A program made the position numbers and the translations under genes. Under the pieces are notes generated by a model, which worked only from the letters and a program-made list of their open reading frames with translations, was not told where the DNA came from and did no database searches. Shown here piece after piece: positions 18,055 through 26,223 of a DNA stretch of 64,000 nucleotides. This DNA comes from DATAUD01 sp036501665 (GTDB lineage Bacteria > Verrucomicrobiota > Verrucomicrobiia > Limisphaerales > Palsa-1400). Numbering within the stretch: the stretch's first letter is position 1; each line of letters starts with the position of its first letter. The DNA lies in the NCBI GenBank assembly GCA_036501665.1, contig DASXZW010000069.1, positions 62,001-126,000 of the forward strand, written 5' to 3'.

Positions 18055-18471
18055 GTGCGGTTAATTAAGGAATCCACTGTTATGGCTTTTGCCAAACAAC
18101 ATCCGCAGGCGGCAACGGGTTTGGAAACCTGGCGGCGGATCATGCGAAGCGAGCGACTCGCGCATTTCGCCGATTTGCGGCGGTGCTTTCGTACGGCGGA
18201 TCAAGTGAGAGTGTCCAGCGGCAATCCGGTCGTGGTATTTAACATTTGCGGCAACAGTTACCGGCTTATTTGCGCGATACACTACAATACCGAGAAAGTT
18301 TTCCTGCTCCGGTTCCTGACGCACGCAGATTACGACAAAGAGAGAGATGGAAAGACGAACTATGAAGACGCTGACTCACAAACCACGGCCTTTTGCGAGC
18401 TATGCCGATATTCCCAAGACCTACCGGGAATTATGCCATCTCTATCTCCCGCGCCCGATTCACGACGATGA
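18055..18471 (+). CDS. higB: HigB-family toxin with a probable 3' frameshift
   Basis: Begins at GTG 18055 with the typical HigB N-terminus (RLIKESTVMAFAKQHPQA). The RelE/HigB core is clear: RCFRTADQVR, VVVFNICGNSYRLICAIHYN, VFLLRFLTHADYDKE. After codon 97 the frame runs through a GAGAGAGA run and continues for about 40 unrelated residues, overlapping the antitoxin gene by 110 bp. In the -1 frame after the same run the coding continues ERWKDEL and stops at TGA 18363-18365, exactly overlapping the ATG of higA (ATGA). That is the usual HigB end, so one extra GA unit most likely shifted the frame. The toxin, an mRNA-cleaving RNase by family, may be impaired. Confidence 0.75.
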   Translation: MRLIKESTVMAFAKQHPQAATGLETWRRIMRSERLAHFADLRRCFRTADQVRVSSGNPVVVFNICGNSYRLICAIHYNTEKVFLLRFLTHADYDKERDGKTNYEDADSQTTAFCELCRYSQDLPGIMPSLSPAPDSRR

Positions 18472-18802
18472 CGAGGATGCGGAAGCGACCGTCATGATGA
18501 ATGCGCTTGCCGTATTTACGCGACTTAATGCAGAGCAGAGAGATTACCTGGATGTCCTCACAGATTTTGTGGACGAATTCGACAAGGATCAACGCGTCGA
18601 ATGGCCAAAAGTCAGCGGACGCAAGGTCTTGAAACAATTGCTGGAGGACAATGGAATGACCGCCGCGGACTTGTCACGAATACTTCGCACAAGCCGGAAT
18701 CTCGGAGCCATGATACTTCGCGGCGAGCGGAAATTAACCCTCAAGCATGTTCGGATTCTCGCCCGTCATTTTCGAGTTTCGGCTGATTTGTTTTTAACGT
18801 GA
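18362..18802 (+). CDS. higA: HigA-family antitoxin (XRE helix-turn-helix)
   Basis: About 146 aa from ATG 18362. The N-terminal half (KPRPFASYADIPKTYRELCH ...) is the toxin-neutralising region; the C-terminal half is a Cro/CI helix-turn-helix: LKQLLEDNGMTAADLSRIL and ILRGERKLTLKHVRILARHF. Matches the COG5499-type HigA antitoxin that pairs with HigB. Expected to bind the promoter at 18020-18048. A slightly earlier ATG (18347) exists, but 18362 gives the ATGA overlap with the ancestral higB stop. Confidence 0.88.
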   Translation: MKTLTHKPRPFASYADIPKTYRELCHLYLPRPIHDDDEDAEATVMMNALAVFTRLNAEQRDYLDVLTDFVDEFDKDQRVEWPKVSGRKVLKQLLEDNGMTAADLSRILRTSRNLGAMILRGERKLTLKHVRILARHFRVSADLFLT

Positions 18803-18827
18803 AAGTTCTCCCGCTTTTCGGCGGTCT

Positions 18828-19244
18828 TCACTTCACAATCTCCATGGCGAGGCAGTAGTCTTTGTAGCCCATTGCGCGCCAGAATTCCGTTGCGCCTTCG
18901 TTGTGGCAGAGCACCGAAACCGTCAGTCGCCGCGCGGGGGGCCAGATGCTATCACGCAATAATTCAAATGCCGCGCGGCCAACTCCCTGGCGGCGCAGAT
19001 GCCGCGCGACAAAAAAGTGCCGAAGGTGAACTTCCTCGGGCTGCGCGTGGTAGAGGGCGTAAGCGGCGATTTCGCCGTCGCGCTCAAAGAGGATCGCCTG
19101 GTAACCTTCCTCCAGCCACGATTTCATGCGACGCTCGAGGTCCGCGACAGCCATGGCGTTGCGATGGCGTTCGTCCTCGATGAGCTGGTGGTTCAGCTCC
19201 GCTAAAAGACGGCAATCACGTCGTTGCGCCGCTCGCCATGTCAT
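18828..19244 (-). CDS. GNAT family N-acetyltransferase
   Basis: About 138 aa from ATG 19244, where the first GNAT strand begins (MTWRAAQRRDCRLLAELN). Motif A, the acetyl-CoA pyrophosphate loop, reads HFFVARHLRRQGVGRAAFEL, and the C-terminal VLCHNEGATEFWRAMGYKDY is the usual motif B. Substrate unknown. Starts at 19265 or 19286 are in frame but overlap the preceding lipoprotein gene. Lies after the methyltransferase and lipoprotein genes on the same strand, probably one transcript. Confidence 0.85.
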   Translation of the reverse strand: MTWRAAQRRDCRLLAELNHQLIEDERHRNAMAVADLERRMKSWLEEGYQAILFERDGEIAAYALYHAQPEEVHLRHFFVARHLRRQGVGRAAFELLRDSIWPPARRLTVSVLCHNEGATEFWRAMGYKDYCLAMEIVK

Positions 19245-19254
19245 GACGACGACG

Positions 19255-19836
19255 CTACTTGACATCCATCGATTGCGCCAGCGCAACCGCGCGATCTTCG
19301 AGCCACGTCATCCGGTCGGCCTTGGATTTTGCGTCGCTCTGCGCGAGCAATTGCACGCCGGGCAGCATATCGGTTTCAACCTCGTAAACCCGCGTCCCAT
19401 GCACGAACTGCGCGACGCCGCGAGGTTCGCCGACAGGGCGCGTGAAGATAAAAGAAAGCACGCCGTCCCGCGCTTCTTTGTGGAAATGCGCCTCGATGTC
19501 GTTGCCATATTGTCTTTTGGCGAATTCGGTCAAAGCGCGCTCGCGTCCCTGCGATTCCATGACGGACGTCATCGAACTTCGCGCGTTGAATGTGAAGGAC
19601 GAAAACGTGATGTGGCTTCCCCAGTTGTCGCGAAAAGTAACGGTCTCCGGCCCATCCGTCAAAACGCGGCCTCCGACTTCCGGGCTGACCGGTATCGGAA
19701 CCGAAAAAGCCCCCTGCGGCGACGTATAAGTCGGCCCATTAAAACTCCCGACGATGTGTTGCGAAGGCGTGCCGCAACCGGCGAACACGAGGCCCGCGCA
19801 CAGCAGCGCTCCGATCATTTCAATTTTAAACTTCAT
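19255..19836 (-). CDS. Putative lipoprotein of unknown function
   Basis: 193 aa. Signal peptide MKFKIEMIGALLCAGLVFAGC ends in a lipobox with Cys21. The mature part has no recognised domain; it holds a beta-rich region (FSVPIPVSPEVGG, TVTFRDNWGSHITF) and a second half with EAHFHKEARDGVLSFIFTRP. Probably anchored to a membrane. Nine nucleotides downstream of the O-methyltransferase and just upstream of the GNAT gene, so likely co-transcribed. Confidence 0.65.
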   Translation of the reverse strand: MKFKIEMIGALLCAGLVFAGCGTPSQHIVGSFNGPTYTSPQGAFSVPIPVSPEVGGRVLTDGPETVTFRDNWGSHITFSSFTFNARSSMTSVMESQGRERALTEFAKRQYGNDIEAHFHKEARDGVLSFIFTRPVGEPRGVAQFVHGTRVYEVETDMLPGVQLLAQSDAKSKADRMTWLEDRAVALAQSMDVK

Positions 19837-19845
19837 TTCGTGACT

Positions 19846-20514
19846 TCACTTCACCCGGCAAACCTGAAGTCCGTCACCAATTGAGAGCAACACCGATTCC
19901 ACCCTTTTGTCGCGCGACAATTTTTGATTTAAGGCGTCGATGGCCTTTCCGTGGGGATTTTTGATCGGTTTATTGTGTCCAAGCCGCCCGCCCCAAAGCA
20001 TGTTGTCGAAAAGAATCAACCCGTTCTGGCGCATTCGCGGCAGGACCAATTCGTAATAATCATCATACTCCGGCTTGTGAGCGTCGATGAATGCGAAATC
20101 GAAACGGCGGTTCTTTTCCAGGTTCTTCAAACTTTCAATTGCCGGCGCGAGTCGGAGTTCGATTTTCTGTTTAACTTTGGCAAGCGCCCAATATTTCTGC
20201 GCGATGGCCGTCCACTCAGCGCTGGAATCCAGGCAAAGGAGTTTCCCATTCGCTGGAAGTCCTCTTGCGATGCAAATCGAACTGTATCCGGTGAATGTCC
20301 CGACTTCGATTGCGTCCTTCGCGCCGATGGCCGCGACCAGCAACGTCATAAATGCGCCTTGGTCCGGCCCGATCTGCATAAAGGCGATTTCGCCAAGCTG
20401 CGCCGTTTCCGCGCGCAACCGCTCCAAAACAGCGTCGCGTGAATCGCCAGAGCAATTGCAAACGTAGTGAAAAAGCCGCTCATTCAGCGGCGTGAATTTA
20501 AGGATTCCGCCCAT
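19846..20514 (-). CDS. O-methyltransferase (caffeoyl-CoA type, family 3)
   Basis: 222 aa, SAM-dependent. Motifs: AIEVGTFTGYSSICIARGLP (SAM loop), LLCLDSSAEWTAIAQKYW, FDFAFIDAHKPEYDDYYELVLP (metal-binding Asp region) and GLILFDNMLWGGRL. This is the cation-dependent class that methylates catechol-like groups. Substrate unknown. First gene of a three-gene leftward run. Confidence 0.9.
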   Translation of the reverse strand: MGGILKFTPLNERLFHYVCNCSGDSRDAVLERLRAETAQLGEIAFMQIGPDQGAFMTLLVAAIGAKDAIEVGTFTGYSSICIARGLPANGKLLCLDSSAEWTAIAQKYWALAKVKQKIELRLAPAIESLKNLEKNRRFDFAFIDAHKPEYDDYYELVLPRMRQNGLILFDNMLWGGRLGHNKPIKNPHGKAIDALNQKLSRDKRVESVLLSIGDGLQVCRVK

Positions 20515-20600
20515 ACTTAGAGAAGATTAAGAAAACGAGGCACGGCGAAATGCTTTCAATCTTTGTGCGGTTTGTCAATTCGCCCGCGGAAACTTAAAAG

Positions 20601-21536
20601 TCAATTTGCCGTTCCAAAAATTTCCTTCACGGTCGTCACACAGAGGGCGCGGAAGTCGCATTGAATCAAATCCGGCGGACGGCTGCGAATGTTGTGAAAT
20701 CCCCATTCAAGATTCAACGGCCTGCGACCGGGCGCGAACGAGCGCAATGTGCCGAGCCGCAATTCATCCTGAACAATCCAGCCTGGCAGAATGCTGATTC
20801 CCAGGCCGGCTTTGACCATCTCCCGCATTGTCTCCAGATTTTCGACTTCCAAAATTCCGTTGAGTGTTCGTTTTTCCTTCCAATAATAACGATCGATCAG
20901 TTTTCGAACCGGCGAAAGCTTCTCGGGAAGAATGAAAGGTTCACCGGAGAGTTCCTCGATTGGAAGTCGCTGAGAGTCGCTCCATCGATGATTTGCCGGA
21001 ACAATAATTTGAAATAGACTTTCAAAAAGCGGGGTGAATTCGAGATCCGGGTCCTGCGTATGTTGTTCGCTGATGACGCAATCCAGTTCCCCGCTTTGAA
21101 GCTGCTCTGCATGTCGCGACGAATGAACTGTTTTAACCGCAACAATCAAGCGCGGATATTTTCGGCGAAGTTCCATGAGAACGTCAGGAAGAAGTTTCCG
21201 ATTGATGATGGAACTCGCGCCAACTCTGAGCCTTCGAGTTCCCCACAACTTTAATTTTTCAAGTTTGTCGCGCGCCGCGGCAAATTCCATCAGCCCGCGT
21301 TGCGCGTGATGAAAAAGTGCTTCGCCGGCTTCAGTTGCCGTAACGGTTTTGCCCATTTTGACCAATAATCGACAGCCGATTTCCGATTCAAGTGCGCGAA
21401 TCGAGTGACTGATGGCCGACTGAGTGAGGCTGAGATGACGCGCTGTTTTGGCGAAACTGCCGGTTTCGACCAATGTTACAAATGCGTAAACTTGCCGTGA
21501 ATCGAGGGGATTCACCGTCTGAGAAATTTCTTTCAT
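20601..21536 (-). CDS. LysR-family transcriptional regulator
   Basis: About 311 aa; the TTG at 21539 is one codon upstream, but ATG 21536 is preferred. N-terminal winged HTH at residues 12-72 (FVTLVETGSFAKTARHLSLT followed by QSAISHSIRALESEIG), then a periplasmic-binding-like effector domain (RRLRVGASSIINRKLLPDVL). Divergent from the porin-urea operon with about 180 bp between the starts, so it is the likely local regulator. It could sense a nitrogen or urea-related signal. An alternative is a CysB/Cbl-like role. Confidence 0.88.
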   Translation of the reverse strand: MKEISQTVNPLDSRQVYAFVTLVETGSFAKTARHLSLTQSAISHSIRALESEIGCRLLVKMGKTVTATEAGEALFHHAQRGLMEFAAARDKLEKLKLWGTRRLRVGASSIINRKLLPDVLMELRRKYPRLIVAVKTVHSSRHAEQLQSGELDCVISEQHTQDPDLEFTPLFESLFQIIVPANHRWSDSQRLPIEELSGEPFILPEKLSPVRKLIDRYYWKEKRTLNGILEVENLETMREMVKAGLGISILPGWIVQDELRLGTLRSFAPGRRPLNLEWGFHNIRSRPPDLIQCDFRALCVTTVKEIFGTAN

Positions 21537-21586
21537 CAATTTATTGAAAACATTTCACCGCTCTTTCTCGTCCGTTGTGACCGCGT

Positions 21587-21603
21587 TGGCATCCACATAG
21601 CTT
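21587..21603 (+). promoter_or_regulatory. Sigma-54 type promoter of the porin-urea operon
   Basis: TTGGCATCCACATAGCTT region with GG at 21588-21589 and GC at 21600-21601, exactly 10 bases between them, as in -24/-12 promoters. The -12 element is TAGCT rather than TTGCA. Predicted start near 21613, about 107 nt before the porin ATG. Sigma-54 control of urea uptake and urease is usual for nitrogen genes. No TTGCA-N3-TGCAA palindrome is seen upstream, so a different activator is expected. Confidence 0.6.
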
Positions 21604-21719
21604 GAGGCCCTTCAAGGCGATCTTCGTTAAGCCGCAACTCAACAGAAAGCAGTCAACGGGCCAACGTGGCAAAGTTGCGGACTGACAGGATCGAGCACGC
21701 TCAAATCAGACCCTTGAAC

Positions 21720-23042
21720 ATGAACCAAAAACGCGCAAGACAACACTCACCGATCAAAACCGCAGGCGTGATTCTTTCGACGCTTCTCGGGACGGGCCTT
21801 ATGGCCCATGCGGACGACTCAGTCACCAACAAACTCGAACAGGAAAATCAGGAACTCCGCCAGCGAATGGATAAATTGGAGGACCAGCTCAAGAAGGAGG
21901 GAATCACTCCCACCACTGATGCGAAGGATCCGCCCGTCGCCGCAATGTCCGCCATCACGATCAGCGGATTTGTGACCTCGTCGTATTTCTACGATGCCGC
22001 CAGCACTCATGATCCCCACCCCGTTGGCTATTTGTGGAACACCGCCCTAAACCAATTCACGTTGAACAAAGTCAAGATCACCCTGGCCAGCCCCGCCGTG
22101 GCCAAGGATAAATGGGACGCCGCTTATCGTGTCTCCCTGATGTACGGCCAGGACGCCAAGGTTGATAACTCATCCAGCGGCGCTGTCGGCTATCAGGCAA
22201 TTCGCGAAGCGTACGTCGAGTTAAACATCCCGATCGGCACCGGCCTTGATATCAAAGCTGGCGAACTGATTTCGCTGTTGAACTACGAGTCGGGCGACGG
22301 CGGCGCAGTGAACGCCAATTTCTCGCAGGGCTACCAATGGTGGTACACCGGCAACGGTCCTGCGGGCGCAGTCCAGCTTGGCTACGACTTCAGCGACATG
22401 GTCGGCATGAAACTTCGACTTCAGAACGGCCTTTACACCGGTGAAACCGACTCCGGCTCGAAGACGTTTATGGGTAGTTTCTATATTAATCCCGACAAGA
22501 AAACGTCTTTGGCGTTTCTCGGATTTGAAGGTCGCCAGGATTTCGTTCCAAAATGGGACCTCGCGGGCGGTTCATTCATCGGGTCGCGCGTATTGACCGA
22601 GAAATATAATGTCACATTCGCGACGGAAGCGGATTGGTTTCACTTCAGCGGATTTGATTCCGCGCTCGACGGAGTTCCCGGAGGCGGCGCGAACAAGGGC
22701 GACTTCTGGTCCCTCGGCGGCTGGTTGACGGCGGACTTGTCGGAGAAAGTGACTCTGGCGTTGCGCGCAGATTTCATCGACGACAATACGGGCTTCGGAA
22801 CGTTTTGGAACTCCCCATCGCCTTCATCAGTTGAATACGGCAGCGCCGGTTTCCCCAGCGCCATTTACACCACAGGCAAGGGCCAGGACTTGTCGAGCGT
22901 CACGCTGACGTTGGATTGGAAGCCGGTCGCGTCGATCAAGATTCAGCCGGAAGTCCGCTGGAACCATTCGAGCTACAAGGCTGCGTTTGGAACCAAGAGG
23001 GATCAACTCATCGTCGGCATGGGCGCTTCGTACATGTTCTGA
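21720..23042 (+). CDS. Outer-membrane beta-barrel porin
   Basis: About 440 aa from ATG 21720. Signal peptide (GVILSTLLGTGLMAHA) followed by a coiled-coil segment (NKLEQENQELRQRMDKLEDQ) and a barrel with alternating beta-strands ending in an aromatic residue (MGASYMF, the BamA recognition signal). Similar porins sit in front of urtABCDE operons, where they are thought to let urea or short amides across the outer membrane. Its position, first in the rightward urea operon, supports that. A GTG at 21666 is a possible longer start. Confidence 0.8.
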   Translation: MNQKRARQHSPIKTAGVILSTLLGTGLMAHADDSVTNKLEQENQELRQRMDKLEDQLKKEGITPTTDAKDPPVAAMSAITISGFVTSSYFYDAASTHDPHPVGYLWNTALNQFTLNKVKITLASPAVAKDKWDAAYRVSLMYGQDAKVDNSSSGAVGYQAIREAYVELNIPIGTGLDIKAGELISLLNYESGDGGAVNANFSQGYQWWYTGNGPAGAVQLGYDFSDMVGMKLRLQNGLYTGETDSGSKTFMGSFYINPDKKTSLAFLGFEGRQDFVPKWDLAGGSFIGSRVLTEKYNVTFATEADWFHFSGFDSALDGVPGGGANKGDFWSLGGWLTADLSEKVTLALRADFIDDNTGFGTFWNSPSPSSVEYGSAGFPSAIYTTGKGQDLSSVTLTLDWKPVASIKIQPEVRWNHSSYKAAFGTKRDQLIVGMGASYMF

Positions 23043-23096
23043 CCTCACCAACTCACGACAAACAGAGAACCTAAACCCCAGTTAAAATCGCAGTCT

Positions 23097-24386
23097 ATGA
23101 AATCACACTTCCTTAAACTTCTCAGCGCTTGCGCGGCCACAATCCTGGCCTTCAACGCGATGGCGGCGGACACCGTCAAGGTCGGCATTCTCCACTCTCT
23201 GAGTGGCACGATGGCGATCAGCGAAACGTCGTTGCGCGATGTTCTATTATTCGCGTTTGACGAAATCAATGCCGCCGGCGGCATCAAGATCGGCGACAAA
23301 TCCTACATGATTGAACCCGTTATTGTTGACGGCGCTTCAAACTGGCCGCTGTTTGCGGAAAAAGCAAAGCAGTTGCTCGAAGAAGACAAGTGCGCCGTCG
23401 TTTTCGGATGCTGGACCTCAGTGAGCCGCAAATCGGTTCTGCCAGTGTTCGAGAAGGACAACGGGATGCTCTTCTACCCGGTCCAATACGAAGGTGAAGA
23501 ATTGTCCAAGAACATCTTCTACACCGCTGAAGCTGTCGGCCAGCAGGCGACTCCCGCGGTCGATTATCTCCTCGCGCAGGGCAAGAAGAAGTTCTACCTG
23601 ATCGGCACCGATTACGTTTATCCGCAAACCACCAACTTGATTCTCTACAAGTATCTATTGCTGCACGGAATCGACTTGGAAAACATCGGCGGCGGATTGC
23701 GCAAGGATGATTCCGGCAAAGTCATTTCCGCCGGAAAATACACTCCCTTCAGCCACACGGACTACCAGCAGATCGTCGCGGAAATCAAGCAGTTCTCCGC
23801 CAGCGGTGATGCTTGCGTGATCAACACGATCAACGGCGATTCCAACGTTCCCTTCTTCAAGGAAGTTGCCGCAGCCGGTTTGACTCCTGGCGATTGCCCG
23901 GTTGTTTCCTTCTCGCTTGCGGAAGACGAACTGCGCGCCCTGCCCACCAAAGACCTTGTTGGCGAATTGGGTTGCTGGACTTACTTCATGTCGCTTAAGA
24001 CGCCGGAAAACGAAAAATTCCTCGGCAACTGGAAGTCGTGGCTCGGCACCCAAACCCATCCGGGAGTTGTCAAAGAAAATCGTCCTGTTGACAGTCCGAT
24101 GGTCCTCTCCTACGACGGCGTTTACCTCTGGAAAGCCGCCGCCGAAAAGGCCGGGACATTCGATGTTGATAAGGTTCGCGACACGCTGGAATCAGGCGAC
24201 ATCAATTTCGCCGGTCCTGGTGGCACGATCACGATGACCAAGAATCATCATGCCACCAAGAACGTTTACATCGGCGAGACGATGGCAAACGGCCAGTTCA
24301 AAATATTGAAGTCCTTTGATCAAGTGCCCGGCGAGCCGTTCCTCCTCAAAGGCCTTGATGCAAAGCTCGCCGCGGCGGGCAAATAG
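23097..24386 (+). CDS. urtA: Urea ABC transporter, substrate-binding protein
   Basis: 429 aa. Signal peptide MKSHFLKLLSACAATILAFNAMA, then the typical UrtA start VKVGILHSLSGTMAISETSLRD and the Peripla_BP_6 fold (VFGCWTSVSRKSVLPVFEK, FYPVQYEGEE, YVYPQTTNLILYKYL). It captures urea in the periplasm for UrtBC. 54 nt after the porin gene. A strong hairpin follows it, which may raise its expression relative to the membrane subunits. Confidence 0.95.
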   Translation: MKSHFLKLLSACAATILAFNAMAADTVKVGILHSLSGTMAISETSLRDVLLFAFDEINAAGGIKIGDKSYMIEPVIVDGASNWPLFAEKAKQLLEEDKCAVVFGCWTSVSRKSVLPVFEKDNGMLFYPVQYEGEELSKNIFYTAEAVGQQATPAVDYLLAQGKKKFYLIGTDYVYPQTTNLILYKYLLLHGIDLENIGGGLRKDDSGKVISAGKYTPFSHTDYQQIVAEIKQFSASGDACVINTINGDSNVPFFKEVAAAGLTPGDCPVVSFSLAEDELRALPTKDLVGELGCWTYFMSLKTPENEKFLGNWKSWLGTQTHPGVVKENRPVDSPMVLSYDGVYLWKAAAEKAGTFDVDKVRDTLESGDINFAGPGGTITMTKNHHATKNVYIGETMANGQFKILKSFDQVPGEPFLLKGLDAKLAAAGK

Positions 24387-24433
24387 GAAGCCGCAGCATC
24401 CCCATCACAAACAAAATGGATTGCAGATTACTC

Positions 24434-24460
24434 GGGGGTGGAGCGTTTCGCTCCGCCCCC
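24434..24460 (+). promoter_or_regulatory. Intercistronic hairpin between urtA and urtB
   Basis: GGGGGTGGAGCG, loop TTT, CGCTCCGCCCCC: a 12-bp stem including one G:T pair with a 3-nt loop, 8 nt before the urtB ATG. There is no T-run, so it looks more like an mRNA stabiliser or partial attenuator than a full terminator. Such hairpins often let the binding protein be made in excess over the permeases. Confidence 0.7.
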
Positions 24461-24468
24461 ATTCGTCA

Positions 24469-26214
24469 ATGAAACGCTGGCTTATCAGGCTCTTTTTGGC
24501 ATTGGTCGGAATCTTTTTTACCGCCCATCTTCGCGGCGCCGAGAACGCCGCTGTCACCGCCCGTGAAACTTTGGTTCAAGCCATCCAGGCCGAAGGTCCA
24601 CAGCAACAGAAACTGCTGACCGACCTCGGCGAATCAGGCTCGCTTGTCGTCGGCGACATCTTAAAGTCGTGGGGCCACGATAGTATTTACATTTGGAAAG
24701 GGCCCGACGGCGCAAAAGTCCCGATTATTCTGGAAGATCAGATGGACTCGAAGGGCAAAGCCCGCGCGATAAAGGTTATTGACGGAGAAGTTCTCAAAGA
24801 TGGCTCAGGAGCGGAACTGCGTTTCGGCCCAAACGACCTTCCCAGCGCGGAAACCGACATGCGCCTTCGCAGCGCCATCCAGCAAACACTCGATACTCTC
24901 GCCCTCTCTTATCCCGAACCCGAAGCCCGCGAGTCCGCCGCGTTGAAACTCGGCAGTTCGCAAAAGTTCAAGTATGTCGCGGTGCTAAAAGGACGCCTTG
25001 CCAAGGAAACCAGTCCAATGGCGCTCAGGGCGATCAAGGAAGCCATCGCGTTGCTCCAACTTGGATCACCTGATCAGCAAGAGCAATTGGCGGCAGTTGA
25101 CCAACTCGGCCAACTGCGCGCCATTGGCGCGCTCGATAATCTTAAGCGCCTCGCGAGCAAGCCAAACCTGCCTCCGAATGTTCTTAAAGCCGTCGAACAC
25201 TCAATTTCTCTGATCAATGAACACGTCACGTTCGTTAATTTCTTCGGTACCATCTTCCACGGCATCAGCCTTGGTTCCATTCTTTTGGTGGTGGCGCTCG
25301 GTCTTGCGATAACTTTCGGGTTGATGGGCATCATCAACATGGCGCACGGCGAGATGATTGCCATTGGCGCATATACTTGTTACGTGGTGCAAAACGTCTT
25401 CGGCGCCGGATTTGGTTTTTCGATTACGCTTCCGTTCTCATTTGGCGGCAAGCCAATTTTCTTTGGCGCACACATTCCCGGTTTGCACGCCACAGGAGCG
25501 CTTTACGAAAGTTATTTTCTCATCGCAGTGCCGCTGGCTTTTTTGATGGCGGCGCTGGCCGGGTTGCTCATCGAGCGCACAGTCATCCGGTTTCTTTACC
25601 GCCGGCCGCTGGAATCGTTGCTGGCGACATGGGGCGTCTCGCTGGTCATGCAACAACTTTTCCGAATGGTCTTCGGCGCGAACAACGTGCAGGTGAATTC
25701 TCCGTCGTGGCTTCTCGGACATTTTTCATTGAATGACATCATCTTTGGCTACAACCGTATATTCGTCGTTGGTTTCGCCCTGCTGATCGTGCTCGGAACA
25801 TGGCTCCTACTGACAAAAACGCCGCTTGGCCTTTTGATCCGCGCTGTCATGCAGAACCGCGCAATGGCGTCATCGCTCGGCGTCCGCACCGCGAAGGTCG
25901 ATATGCTGACGTTTGCCTTTGGATCGGGATTGGCGGGATTGGCCGGCGCGTTCCTTTCGCAAATTGGAAACGTCGGACCAAGCCTCGGCCAAAGTTATAT
26001 CGTTGACAGCTTTATGACGGTTGTCCTGGGCGGGGTTGGCAGCATCGTGGGCACTGTTTGTTCGGCGTTCGGAATCGGAACGGTGGATCAAATGCTCCAA
26101 CAAACCACCGGCTCTCCGGTCACAGGAAAAATCATCGTTCTCGTTGCCATCATCATGTTCCTCCAATGGAAACCGGGAGGATTATTCAGCGCGCGCAGCC
26201 GCAGCCTCGATTAA
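24469..26214 (+). CDS. urtB: Urea ABC transporter permease, long form with N-terminal periplasmic domain
   Basis: 581 aa. The first 250 residues are a signal-like segment (MKRWLIRLFLALVGIFFTAHL) and an exported alpha-helical domain with HEAT-like repeats (IKEAIALLQLGSPDQQEQLA, LGQLRAIGALDNLKRLAS); this is the usual long UrtB form. The LivH-type permease starts near GIFHGISLGS with INMAHGEMIAIGAY, then about eight membrane segments and the EAA-like FGSGLAGLAGAFL. Start ATG 24469; upstream in-frame codons run through the hairpin and were excluded. Confidence 0.95.
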   Translation: MKRWLIRLFLALVGIFFTAHLRGAENAAVTARETLVQAIQAEGPQQQKLLTDLGESGSLVVGDILKSWGHDSIYIWKGPDGAKVPIILEDQMDSKGKARAIKVIDGEVLKDGSGAELRFGPNDLPSAETDMRLRSAIQQTLDTLALSYPEPEARESAALKLGSSQKFKYVAVLKGRLAKETSPMALRAIKEAIALLQLGSPDQQEQLAAVDQLGQLRAIGALDNLKRLASKPNLPPNVLKAVEHSISLINEHVTFVNFFGTIFHGISLGSILLVVALGLAITFGLMGIINMAHGEMIAIGAYTCYVVQNVFGAGFGFSITLPFSFGGKPIFFGAHIPGLHATGALYESYFLIAVPLAFLMAALAGLLIERTVIRFLYRRPLESLLATWGVSLVMQQLFRMVFGANNVQVNSPSWLLGHFSLNDIIFGYNRIFVVGFALLIVLGTWLLLTKTPLGLLIRAVMQNRAMASSLGVRTAKVDMLTFAFGSGLAGLAGAFLSQIGNVGPSLGQSYIVDSFMTVVLGGVGSIVGTVCSAFGIGTVDQMLQQTTGSPVTGKIIVLVAIIMFLQWKPGGLFSARSRSLD

Positions 26215-26223
26215 CAGAACGCC

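Noticed and set aside
18337..18350. Programmed -1 ribosomal frameshift in higB
   Set aside because: No typical slippery heptamer followed by a hairpin; a GA repeat length change is simpler.
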